Shown here: piece after piece, positions 7,194-14,963 of the stretch
Position numbering within the stretch: the stretch's first letter is position 1
Layout: each line of letters starts with the position of its first letter
Assembly: GCA_019114265.1 (NCBI GenBank)
Contig: DXFV01000001.1
Coordinates: 1 to 40,861 of the forward strand
DNA: 40,861 nucleotides
DNA from: Anaerofilum faecale
GTDB taxonomy: Bacteria > Bacillota > Clostridia > Oscillospirales > Ruminococcaceae
Reading direction: 5' to 3'
Notes under the pieces: generated by a model
Databases searched by the model: none
What the model was told of the DNA's origin: nothing
What the model saw: the letters and a program-made list of their open reading frames with translations, nothing else
Program-made: the position numbers and the translations under genes

Positions 7194-8473
7194 TCTGCTT
7201 CCTCCTTTTCCGGCCAGATCACGGCGGTGGTGCTGCGCTCGGTGCACAGCATGGTCTGCAGGGCGGCGTCGATGTCCTCCGGCTGCAGTGCGGTCAGTGC
7301 CTGCATCTCGTCAAACAGGCTGCGGCCCTTCAGCTCGCTGGAGCACAGCGCGCCGGCCAGGCCGGTGGTGCTGTCCAGCTCGCACACCATCTGGCCGTAC
7401 ATCTGGTTTTTACACAGGGTGAAAATCGTGCGGTCGACGCCCTCCCGGCGCAGCCGCCCGATCTCCTCCAGCAGCATCGTGCGGACCGTTTCCGGCTGGC
7501 GGGTCTCGCCCGAGAACAGCACACACAGCGCGCCGTCCACACTGAGGAACTCGCCGCCGAAATCGGCGCTGGCCAGGCCGCCGTCGTACAGGCGGCGGAA
7601 CAGCGGGGTCATCGAGCCGCAGATCAGCTCGCCCAGCATGTCGCAGATCAGCTCGGTTTTCAGGCGGTCCTGCGGGGCGGGCGGCGCCTCCTTGAAGCCG
7701 ACGCCCAGGAAGGGCTTGGCGATGCTCATGGTGATGTCCTGCCGCTCCTTCGCGGGCTGCGGCGGCTCGGCGGGAGCATGGCGCTGCACATCGGGGATCT
7801 GGCCGCCGTCCATACCGGCGCGGCGCACCGCGTCCTCCACCTGCTGCATCGTGATGTTGCCCGCCGCGGCCAGCACCAGATTGCCCGGCGCATAAAAAGC
7901 GTCGGTGCAGCGGTACAAAAGCTGCGGCGTGATGCGGGCGATGCTCTCCTCGGTGCCGGCGATGTCGTCCCGCGCGGGATGCGCGTGGTAGAGGCCCTGC
8001 AGCAGCGCGAACATCATCCGCCACTCGGGGCTGTCGTCGTACATGCGGATCTCCTGCCCGATGATGCCCTGCTCCTTGGCCACCGTCTCGTCTGTGAAAT
8101 AGGGATGGCCCACCAGACCCAGCAGGATGTCCAGCGCATGGTCCACGCCGCTGGTGGTGGAGAAGAGATAACAGGTCTTATCGAAGCTGGTGAAGGCGTT
8201 GGCGGACGCGCCCACCGCTGCATACTGGGTGAAGGCGTCGCCCTGCTCGCTCTCGAACATCTTGTGCTCCAGGAAATGGGCCACGCCGGCGGGCAGGTCC
8301 ACCCGCTCGCCGTTCACGGTAAAGCTGCGGTCCACCGAGCCGAACCGGGTGCCGCACATCACATGCACGTCCCGGAAGCCGGGCATCGGGCGCACCAGCA
8401 GCACCAGGCCGTTTTCCAGCACCTTCTTTTCGCAGCGGGCGGCTTCGCGCAGCGCGGTCGTATTGTCGTTCAT
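7190..8473 (-). CDS. ymfH: M16 family zinc peptidase, YmfH-like
   Basis: 427 residues. The inverted zinc motif HFLEH is intact (H66, E69, H70), so this is the presumably active half of the pair, with the downstream glutamate region around residues 140-150. In Bacillus subtilis YmfF and YmfH are paired M16 homologues that have been linked to formation of the 5-aminopentanol modification of EF-P; the mechanism is unclear. It is paired with and overlaps the YmfF-like gene (ATGA at 8473-8470). No signal peptide, so cytoplasmic. No efp gene lies in this window. Confidence 0.9.
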   Translation of the reverse strand: MNDNTTALREAARCEKKVLENGLVLLVRPMPGFRDVHVMCGTRFGSVDRSFTVNGERVDLPAGVAHFLEHKMFESEQGDAFTQYAAVGASANAFTSFDKTCYLFSTTSGVDHALDILLGLVGHPYFTDETVAKEQGIIGQEIRMYDDSPEWRMMFALLQGLYHAHPARDDIAGTEESIARITPQLLYRCTDAFYAPGNLVLAAAGNITMQQVEDAVRRAGMDGGQIPDVQRHAPAEPPQPAKERQDITMSIAKPFLGVGFKEAPPAPQDRLKTELICDMLGELICGSMTPLFRRLYDGGLASADFGGEFLSVDGALCVLFSGETRQPETVRTMLLEEIGRLRREGVDRTIFTLCKNQMYGQMVCELDSTTGLAGALCSSELKGRSLFDEMQALTALQPEDIDAALQTMLCTERSTTAVIWPEKEEAE

Positions 8474-9735
8474 TCTGCCGTGTCCTCCTTTGTGAGCAGA
8501 TAGCACACCGCAAAGCGGAATTTTTTCATCTGTTCGGCCACCTCGTCGGCGGTCACCTTTTCCAGTGCCCGTCGTGCTTCGTCGGGGGCGGCGGTGTCTC
8601 CCCGCCACAGCTGGCCGCTGTACCAGGTCTCCTGCGCGGCCAGGCTGTCCTCCACCGCGGCCAAGCTGTTGGCCACAAAGCGGCGGGCGTCTTCCAGCTC
8701 GGCCTCGGCGGGCGGCTGGCTGCACAGCGTCTGCCACTCGTGCAGAATCGCTTCGCGGGCGCGGGCGGCGTTTTCGGGCAGCACGCCGCTGTCGATGCAC
8801 ATCATGCCGCCGAACGAATTGAAGCTGGCCGCACAGTAGTAGCACAGGCTCTGCTTTTCCCGCACATTGGTGAACAGACGGCTGGTGGGGCTGCCGCCCA
8901 GCACCGCCATCGCCACACGCATGGCGTCGAGGTCGCGGGAGGGCTGGAAGTCCTCCACCGTGAACAGCATGCACAGCTTGGCCTGCACCATCTCCATCCG
9001 TTCGGTCTCCTCCACCAGCGGCGCGGCCGGAAGCTGCACCGGGGCGGGCAGCGGCTGCGGCGTGCGGGTGAGCGGGGCCAGCGCCTCGCGCACACGGCGG
9101 GCGGCGAGCTCTTCCGGGATGCCGGCGCAGAACACCTCCAGCTGGGCGTTTTCCACCATCCAGCGCCACGCCTCGGTGACGGTCTCGGCCGTGAGGCCCT
9201 TCACCTCGTCGGCGTAGCCGGTGCGCTCGATGCCGGCCGGGTGGCTGCCGTAGAAGCGGCGGCGGGCCTGGCGCAGGCAGTACATCCGCTTGTCGTTGAT
9301 CTCGGCGGCCAGCTCCTCGGCCAGCTTTTCCTTTTCGATCTCCACCTCTTCGGGCAGGAACATGCCGTCCGCAAAGTGCGGGCGGAAGGCGACGCCCAGC
9401 GCCAGCGCCAGATATTCCCCGGCCAGGTCCTCGCCGGACAGCGCGAAGCGGGGAGCGATGCCTCCCACCGTCACCGACAGGCACCGTCCGGAACCGGCGG
9501 CGGTGGAATCCACCGCGAGGTCGGCGCCGTACAGGCGGGCCAGATGGCAGGACAGGTCGGTCATGTCGGGATGGTCGGCACAGCAGCGCTCCATCAGGAA
9601 AGGCAGCAGGGCCAGCGCGGTGGCGCGGGCGCGGTCTGCGGGGTAGCGCAGCTGGACGTTGACACGGCAGCGGTTGAATTTATCGGCCGGCAGCAGGTTC
9701 AGATACGCGCCGGGCGCAAGCTCGATTCGTTTCAT
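8470..9735 (-). CDS. ymfF: M16 family inactive subunit, YmfF-like
   Basis: 421 residues, the same M16 fold as the next gene but without an HxxEH motif near the N-terminus: the corresponding region reads LPFLMERCCADHPDM. The domain 2 signature, ending in TNVREKQSLCYYCAASFNSFGG, is well conserved. It is therefore the probable non-catalytic partner that forms the clam-shell substrate site with YmfH. Translationally coupled at both ends (ATGA with the carboxypeptidase gene upstream and with ymfH downstream). Confidence 0.88.
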   Translation of the reverse strand: MKRIELAPGAYLNLLPADKFNRCRVNVQLRYPADRARATALALLPFLMERCCADHPDMTDLSCHLARLYGADLAVDSTAAGSGRCLSVTVGGIAPRFALSGEDLAGEYLALALGVAFRPHFADGMFLPEEVEIEKEKLAEELAAEINDKRMYCLRQARRRFYGSHPAGIERTGYADEVKGLTAETVTEAWRWMVENAQLEVFCAGIPEELAARRVREALAPLTRTPQPLPAPVQLPAAPLVEETERMEMVQAKLCMLFTVEDFQPSRDLDAMRVAMAVLGGSPTSRLFTNVREKQSLCYYCAASFNSFGGMMCIDSGVLPENAARAREAILHEWQTLCSQPPAEAELEDARRFVANSLAAVEDSLAAQETWYSGQLWRGDTAAPDEARRALEKVTADEVAEQMKKFRFAVCYLLTKEDTAE

Positions 9736-10634
9736 GGGTCTTCCCTCTTTTCTGTGTGGCTCTGGGCCAGGTATTCCTCCAGGCACAGGCCGCTTTCCTT
9801 GATCTTCTGCGCATTCTCCACGCCCACATAGCGGTAGTGCCACGGCTCGTAGGTGACGCCGGTGACCTCCACCTTGTCGGCGGGATAGCGCAGGATGAAG
9901 CCGTATTCGGCGGCGTGCTCCTGCAGCCAGGCGAATTCCGGTTCGTTCTCGAAGTCCTCCTCCACCCGCTGGTTGGTGATGCTGCCCACGTCCACCGCAA
10001 GGCCGGTGTTGTGCTCCGAGCAGCCGGGCACCATCACCACGGTGGCGGCCTGTTCCCGGGCGGCGGCTTCGTCCATCCCCTGCCCCATCCATTTCTGGAT
10101 CTCGGCGTTGAACAGCTCGGTCTGGCGCTCCACCGAGCGGTAGGTGGAGCAGGCCATGAGGTGCAGACCGGTGGCGTTGGCGGCGTTTTTCATTCGGTCG
10201 AACGCGGCGGCGGCCTCCGACTGCATCTGGTAGCTGCCGCCCTCCAGGTAGGCCAGGTCGGGGGCATAGCCGGCAGGCAGGGGGTTGTCCTTGTTGGCCA
10301 AAAGCAGCAGCGGGTCGGCGGATGCGGGGACATCGGTGCTCTCGCTCTGCGGCCGGCTGGAGGGCGGGGCGCTCTGCGAGGCGGGCGGGGCGGTGGGAGC
10401 GGGCGCGCTCTGGCTCTGGGAAGAGGGCGCGCCGGTCCAGTGCTCGATGGCCAGCGTGATGCCCCAGGCGGCGGCCAGCATGGCGATCACAAACAGCACG
10501 AGCAGGATCCGTCTGCGGCAGCGACGGCGGCGGCGCTGGCGCTCGCGCATACGGCGGCGGCGCAGCTGTTCGGGGGTGAGATGCCGCAGGTCGTTGGCGC
10601 GGCGGGCAGGCGCGGAAGTGCGCGGAGAACTCAT
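9732..10634 (-). CDS. Membrane-anchored D-alanyl-D-alanine carboxypeptidase, VanY/M15B family
   Basis: 300 residues. A cytoplasmic Arg-rich N-terminus (residues 22-42) is followed by one membrane helix (ILLVLFVIAMLAAAWGITLAI), a Ser/Pro/Ala-rich linker and an extracellular M15B zinc peptidase domain. Zinc ligands are H208 and D215 in SEHNTGLAVDV and H266 in EPWHYRYVG. It trims terminal D-Ala from peptidoglycan stems. No van resistance genes are nearby, so a housekeeping role is more likely than vancomycin resistance. Start ATG with AAGGAGA about 11 bases upstream. First gene of the coupled chain through folD. Confidence 0.93.
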   Translation of the reverse strand: MSSPRTSAPARRANDLRHLTPEQLRRRRMRERQRRRRRCRRRILLVLFVIAMLAAAWGITLAIEHWTGAPSSQSQSAPAPTAPPASQSAPPSSRPQSESTDVPASADPLLLLANKDNPLPAGYAPDLAYLEGGSYQMQSEAAAAFDRMKNAANATGLHLMACSTYRSVERQTELFNAEIQKWMGQGMDEAAAREQAATVVMVPGCSEHNTGLAVDVGSITNQRVEEDFENEPEFAWLQEHAAEYGFILRYPADKVEVTGVTYEPWHYRYVGVENAQKIKESGLCLEEYLAQSHTEKREDP

Positions 10635-10689
10635 GACGGGACAAATCTCCTTTCGGGGCGGCGCTGTGTATCCAACCGCCGTTCTCTGT

Positions 10690-10719
10690 ATTATACCCCA
10701 CAGAGGGTCTTTCTGTAAA
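10690..10719 (-). promoter_or_regulatory. Promoter of the vanY-ymfF-ymfH-lgt-folD chain
   Basis: TTTACA (10719-10714) and TATAAT (10695-10690) are 18 bases apart on the minus strand, 55 bases upstream of the carboxypeptidase start. Confidence 0.8.
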
Positions 10720-10756
10720 TGCATCGGCTGCCAAAGTTTTGCATTTTTCACCGCCG

Positions 10757-10798
10757 AAAAAAAACCGCCGCTCCATCCACAATCGGACAAAGCGGCGG
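10757..10798 (-). terminator. Terminator of the pheB-hom-thrB-aspartokinase region
   Basis: CCGCCGCT (10765-10772) pairs with AGCGGCGG (10791-10798), and a run of eight Ts follows on the minus strand (10764-10757). It lies 25 bases after the aspartokinase stop. Confidence 0.9.
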
Positions 10799-10823
10799 CG
10801 AAAAGACGGCGAAGGGAAAACAA

Positions 10824-11294
10824 TCAGCCCAGGAAGGCGTCGTGGATGGCGTTGACGGCGCGGTCGGCCTCGTCCTTGTTGATCAGCACGCTGATCTTGA
10901 TCTCGCTGGTGGAGATCATGCGGATGTTGATGCCGCTGCTGTACAGCGCGCCGAACATGGTGGAGGCAACCCCGGGATGGCTCTGCATACCGGCGCCCAC
11001 CACACTGACCTTGGCAACGCTGTCGTCCACCTCGATGGACTTGCCGCCGAAGCAGGCCAGGTTCTCCTGCAGCACGCGGTAGGCGGTGTCCTTGTCGTCC
11101 AGGGGGACGGTGAAGATCAGGTCCTTGTAGCCGGGACGGCCCGCGCTCTGGAGGATGATGTCCACGTTGATGTTGTGCTTGGACATCAGGGAGAAGATCT
11201 TGAAGCTCATGCCGGGCTCATCCGGCACCTCCAGAATTGAGATCACCGCAACATTCACGTCTTTGGCAACGCCTTTGATGAGCATGCCTTCCAT
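10824..11294 (-). other. Probable internal translation start: aspartokinase beta (ACT) subunit
   Basis: Inside the aspartokinase frame, AAGGAGG (11309-11303) is followed after eight bases by an in-frame ATG (11294-11292) that begins MEGMLIKGVAKDVNVAV, just ahead of the first ACT domain. The product would be 156 residues. Aspartokinase II of Bacillus makes its beta subunit from an in-frame internal start at the same place, so the arrangement is expected for an alpha2beta2 enzyme. Confidence 0.75.
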
Positions 11295-12029
11295 ATCCAC
11301 TACCTCCTTGACGATTGTACCGGGCACGTTGTTGATCGACGAGCGCACCTCAAGATTCACACTGTATTTTTTTGCAAGTTCCACGCTGCGGTTGTTCAAC
11401 ACCTGCGCGCCCAGGCTGGCAAGCTCCAGCATCTCGTCGAAGGTGATGACGTCCAGCTTGCGGGCATGTTTGACGATGCGGGGATCGGCGGTGTAGACGC
11501 CCTCCACATCGGTATAGATCTGGCACAGGTCGGCCTTCAGCGCGGCGGCGATGGCCACAGCGCTGGTGTCGGAGCCGCCGCGGCCCAGCGTGGTGATGTC
11601 GTCCTGCCGGTTGATGCCCTGGAAGCCCGCCACCACGACAACGCGGTTTTTGGCCAGCTCGTTCTCGATGCGCTCGGCCTCCATGCGGCGGATGCGCGCC
11701 TTGGTGTGGGTGCGGTTGGTGTGGAAGCCCGCCTGCCAGCCGGTGAGGCTGACGGCCGGACAGCCCAGTTCTCCCAGTGCCATCGCCAGCAGCGCGATGC
11801 TGATCTGTTCGCCGGTGGCCAGCAGCATATCCATCTCGCGCTGGGACGGCGAATGGGTGATTTCGGCAGCCTTTGCGATCAGGTCGTCGGTGGTGTCGCC
11901 CTGCGCCGAAACCACCACCACAACGTCGTTTCCTTCGTTGTGGGTGTTCGCCACGATGCGCGCCACGTTGAACAGACGCTCCCGGTTGGCAACCGAAGAA
12001 CCGCCAAACTTTTGTACGATCAACGCCAT
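10824..12029 (-). CDS. Aspartate kinase
   Basis: 401 residues. It phosphorylates aspartate, the first step toward lysine, methionine and threonine. The kinase domain opens with VQKFGGSSVANRERL and includes the LGRGGSDTSAVAIAAAL active-site segment. Two ACT domains make up the C-terminal third (ISILEVPDEPG... and VSVVGAGMQSHPGV...), as in lysine- or threonine-sensitive monofunctional enzymes. GGAGG lies seven bases before the ATG. It lies downstream of hom and thrB and ends at a strong terminator. An internal start at 11294 probably also yields a separate regulatory subunit. Confidence 0.96.
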   Translation of the reverse strand: MALIVQKFGGSSVANRERLFNVARIVANTHNEGNDVVVVVSAQGDTTDDLIAKAAEITHSPSQREMDMLLATGEQISIALLAMALGELGCPAVSLTGWQAGFHTNRTHTKARIRRMEAERIENELAKNRVVVVAGFQGINRQDDITTLGRGGSDTSAVAIAAALKADLCQIYTDVEGVYTADPRIVKHARKLDVITFDEMLELASLGAQVLNNRSVELAKKYSVNLEVRSSINNVPGTIVKEVVDMEGMLIKGVAKDVNVAVISILEVPDEPGMSFKIFSLMSKHNINVDIILQSAGRPGYKDLIFTVPLDDKDTAYRVLQENLACFGGKSIEVDDSVAKVSVVGAGMQSHPGVASTMFGALYSSGINIRMISTSEIKISVLINKDEADRAVNAIHDAFLG

Positions 12030-12142
12030 ACTCTTTCCTCCTCTATCCACAGTCCGCAGAGTGCGGGCCGCTGCCATCGCGCCTTCGCCAAAAGGCGAAA
12101 ATGCGGTGTTTTCCAAAAATAAGCAAAAATTCTGTCTGCTGC

Positions 12143-13045
12143 TTATTCTACCACAGCGCCGCCGTTGGCCGCAAGCAGATGTTTTACACAAAAAGCACCC
12201 AGCGGCTGGCCCTGAATTTTGGCAAGCTGCAGACGGCTCTCGGCACTGGCGAAGAAGGCTTCGTCGCTGCGGCGCACCACCGCCATAATGGTGGGGCCTG
12301 CACCCGAAATATATACGCCCAGCGCGCCCAGTTCGCGGGCAAGGCGGAAAACGTCCTCCCCGCCCGGCACCAGCGGCAGGCGGTAGCTCTGGTGCAGCGC
12401 GTCCTTGGTGGCCACGCCCAGCAGCTCGTAGTCGCCGTCACAGAAGGCCGCGGTGGCCAGCGCGGCGCGGGACAGGTTATACACCGCGTCCTTGAACGGC
12501 ACGTTCTGCGGCAGCACGGCGCGCGCTTTGCGGGTGAGCAGCGGGAAATCCGGAATGAAGGCCGCGAAGGCCAGCTGCTCGCTGATGTCTTTTTTCACGC
12601 TGTACACCTGGCCTTCGTCCAACACGCTGGCCACAAAGCCGCCCAGCAGCGCCGGGGCCACGTTGTCGGGGTGGCCCTCGATGTTGGTGGCGAGGGTGAG
12701 CATCTGGCGGGGGGACAGCGGCCCTCCCATCAGCGCGTTGGCGCCCAGGATGCCCGCCACGATGCAGGCCGAGCTGGAACCCAGGCCGCGCGCCATCGGG
12801 ATGGGGTTGGTCTGGGTGATGTGCATGCCCGGCACCGGACGCCCGCAGAAGGCAAAGGTGTCGGCAGCAGCGCGGTAGACCAGGTTGTCGGAGCCCTGGG
12901 GGATCTTGGTGCCGTCGGTGCTGGAGATGGAAAGGCTGTCGGCCAGTTCGAAGCGGACGGTGTTGTACAGGTCCACCGCCAGGCCCAGCGCGTCGAAACC
13001 GGCGCCCACGTTGGCGCTGGTGGCGGGTACTTTTACGGTTGTCAT
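12143..13045 (-). CDS. thrB: Homoserine kinase
   Basis: 300 residues, GHMP kinase family. Motif 1 is PATSANVGAGFDALGLA (residues 7-23), the ATP loop is PMARGLGSSSACIVAG (about 83-98), and the C-terminal motif GVYISGAGPTIMAVV is present. It makes O-phosphohomoserine in threonine synthesis. It starts 18 bases after hom, with GGGGG 10 bases upstream of ATG. Threonine synthase (thrC) is not in the window. Confidence 0.96.
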   Translation of the reverse strand: MTTVKVPATSANVGAGFDALGLAVDLYNTVRFELADSLSISSTDGTKIPQGSDNLVYRAAADTFAFCGRPVPGMHITQTNPIPMARGLGSSSACIVAGILGANALMGGPLSPRQMLTLATNIEGHPDNVAPALLGGFVASVLDEGQVYSVKKDISEQLAFAAFIPDFPLLTRKARAVLPQNVPFKDAVYNLSRAALATAAFCDGDYELLGVATKDALHQSYRLPLVPGGEDVFRLARELGALGVYISGAGPTIMAVVRRSDEAFFASAESRLQLAKIQGQPLGAFCVKHLLAANGGAVVE

Positions 13046-13063
13046 CTCGTCACATCCCCCTTA

Positions 13064-14281
13064 TCAGTCGTTCAGCAGGCGCATCCAGATCGCCGGCGCA
13101 CCGCCCGCAGCCTGCACCGCGGCGCACACATCGCGCAGCGCGGCGGCGTCCAGCGGAGCGGTGACGCACCAGGCGCCGCTCTGGGCCGGATGCGCTTCGG
13201 CGCCGGTCAGGCCGGACAGCACCTCGGGGGTCAGACCCTGCACACGCATATAGTATGCATGACGGGCGGCGTCGGTGAAGCGGGCGTCGGACTCGCTGGG
13301 CTGCCAGAACAGCGCGGTGTGCACCCGGCTGCCGTAGCGCAGCGCGTCCATCACATCGGCCACCACTGCGCTGGCGGTGGCCAGCTTGCCGGCCCCCTTG
13401 CCGTACAGCATCACGTCGCCCAGCAGATCGGCCTGCAGGAGCACCGCGTTGTAGACGTCGTTCACATGGGCCAGCTGGTTGCTGTGGGGCACGAGCATCG
13501 GCTGCACACCGGCGCAGACCCCGCCGGCGTCCTGCGCGGCCCAGGCGATCAGCTTGACTGCACAGCCCAGCTTCGCGGCCAGGCGGATGTCTTCCGCCGT
13601 CACGCGGCGGATGCCCTCGGTGGGGATCTGGCGGGGGTAGACGTGGCGGCCAAAGGCGATGCTGGCCAGGATCGCGATCTTGCGGGCGGCGTCGGGGCCG
13701 TCCACATCGTCGGAGGGGTCTTTTGTCTCGGCGTATCCCAGCTTCTGCGCCAGGGCCAGCGCCTCGAAGAACTCCATGCCCTCCTTCTCCATCTTGTCCA
13801 GCATGAAGTTGGTGGTGCCATTCACGATGCCCAGAATGCGCTGGACGTTGTTGGCCGCCACGCTCTGGTACAGCGGCGTGATCAGCGGCATGCCGCCGCC
13901 CACGCTGGCCTCGAACAGGAAAGCCACGCCGTTGGCCCTGGCCAGCGCCAGCAGCTCGTCGCCGTGGGTGGCGACCAATTCCTTATTGCTGGTGACCACG
14001 CTGCGGCCGCTTTCCAGGCACTGCCTGACATACGGATAGGCGAACTTGACGCCGCCGATGGTCTCCACCACCACCCGGACCTCCCCGTCGGCCAGGATGG
14101 GAGCCAGCTCGCGCACGAACAGCGCGGCGTCGGGATGCGCGGAGAAATCCCGCACATCCAGAATGTATTTGACCTCCACGGGTTCGCCCGCGTGGGCAGC
14201 CACCTGTGCGCCGTTGCGGCGCACCACCTCCAGCACGCCGCTGCCCACCGTGCCGAACCCCATGATCGCGATCTTTGCCAT
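13064..14281 (-). CDS. hom: Homoserine dehydrogenase
   Basis: 405 residues. It reduces aspartate semialdehyde to homoserine. An N-terminal Rossmann motif GFGTVGSGV, the NKELVA segment (lysine of the nucleotide/substrate site) and the catalytic signature around GIVNGTTNFMLDKM and DVDGPDAARKIAILA are all present. The last 70 residues form a short ACT-like regulatory domain (Y..RVQGLTPEVLSGL...). It lies between pheB and thrB in one transcript. Start ATG with AGAGAGGAAA upstream. Confidence 0.96.
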   Translation of the reverse strand: MAKIAIMGFGTVGSGVLEVVRRNGAQVAAHAGEPVEVKYILDVRDFSAHPDAALFVRELAPILADGEVRVVVETIGGVKFAYPYVRQCLESGRSVVTSNKELVATHGDELLALARANGVAFLFEASVGGGMPLITPLYQSVAANNVQRILGIVNGTTNFMLDKMEKEGMEFFEALALAQKLGYAETKDPSDDVDGPDAARKIAILASIAFGRHVYPRQIPTEGIRRVTAEDIRLAAKLGCAVKLIAWAAQDAGGVCAGVQPMLVPHSNQLAHVNDVYNAVLLQADLLGDVMLYGKGAGKLATASAVVADVMDALRYGSRVHTALFWQPSESDARFTDAARHAYYMRVQGLTPEVLSGLTGAEAHPAQSGAWCVTAPLDAAALRDVCAAVQAAGGAPAIWMRLLND

Positions 14282-14324
14282 TTTCCTCTCTCCCCTTTTA
14301 TAGCGTTTGCGCGCCGTGCGCCGT

Positions 14325-14750
14325 TCAGATCCCTCTGTGGATCTCCACCACGGTGCTCTGCCGGGCCAGCTGTGCCAGCATTTCGTCCACCGTCATCTGC
14401 ATCGTGCCGGTCCGGATGGACACCGCAACCTGTGCCGCGCCGTTTTCCGGGGTGGACTGGTTGATGGTGACGATGCTTGCGCCCGCTGCCGAGATGCCCG
14501 CCAGCAGCGACTGCAGCGCGCCCGTCTGGTCCAGCAGGGTGGCCATCACCGTGAGTACCTCGCGGCTGTTCTCGGCGTCGAAAATGCAATCCTTGTACTT
14601 ATAAAACGCGCTGCGCGACAAATCCGCACGGCGCGCGGCAGCCGAGATATTCTTGGCCTCGCCGCTGGCCAGCAGCTCTTTGGCGCGCAGCACCTTCAAA
14701 AACACATCGGGCAGCACGCTGGCTTCCACCAGCAAAAAACGTTTTTCCAT
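14325..14750 (-). CDS. pheB: ACT domain protein, PheB family
   Basis: 141 residues. The N-terminus MEKRFLLVEASVLPDVF and the helix-turn-helix-like AARRADLSRSAFYKYKD (about residues 40-56) are the hallmarks of the PheB/UPF0735 ACT family. An ACT domain follows (LTVMATLLDQTGALQSLLAGI). These proteins are commonly encoded just before homoserine dehydrogenase and are thought to sense an amino acid. The HTH-like part suggests, but does not prove, DNA binding. First gene of the threonine operon. The start has AAGGTGG six bases upstream. Confidence 0.92.
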   Translation of the reverse strand: MEKRFLLVEASVLPDVFLKVLRAKELLASGEAKNISAAARRADLSRSAFYKYKDCIFDAENSREVLTVMATLLDQTGALQSLLAGISAAGASIVTINQSTPENGAAQVAVSIRTGTMQMTVDEMLAQLARQSTVVEIHRGI

Positions 14751-14791
14751 TGTTGTCCACCTTCTATGCACAAATGTTTTCGATAATGCAC

Positions 14792-14820
14792 AATATAGCA
14801 CCGCTCAGCAGAAGTTTCAA
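14792..14820 (-). promoter_or_regulatory. Promoter of pheB-hom-thrB-aspartokinase
   Basis: TTGAAA (14820-14815) and TATATT (14797-14792) are 17 bases apart on the minus strand, about 40 bases ahead of pheB. Confidence 0.75.
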
Positions 14821-14907
14821 CCTTTTTCGTGTTTTTAAACAAAATTTTGGTAAAACGCAAAAGATTGGCTGTGCGCGGCGGCCTTTTGTTACGCAAATCG
14901 CCCATAG

Positions 14908-14940
14908 AAAAACCCCTGTCCGCGATATGCGGACAGGGGT
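14908..14940 (-). terminator. Terminator of the penicillin-binding protein gene
   Basis: A perfect 12-bp stem, ACCCCTGTCCGC (14912-14923) with GCGGACAGGGGT (14929-14940), has a five-base loop and a T run on the minus strand. Confidence 0.92.
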
Positions 14941-14963
14941 GTGCAATTGTTCTTGGGTGCGCG

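Noticed and set aside
8473..9484. Possible 764-residue YmfH-like fusion protein
   Set aside because: The extra part is the wrong frame of the YmfF-like gene (Arg/Gly-rich). The ATG at 8473 with a 4-bp overlap is the normal start.
9732..10634. Vancomycin resistance locus (VanY homologue)
   Set aside because: No vanA/B/H/X/S/R genes are nearby, and the gene sits in a housekeeping operon.
12072..12105. TTCGCC/GGCGAA hairpin upstream of the aspartokinase gene as a terminator or riboswitch
   Set aside because: The stem is short, no T run follows, and no lysine or threonine leader features were seen.
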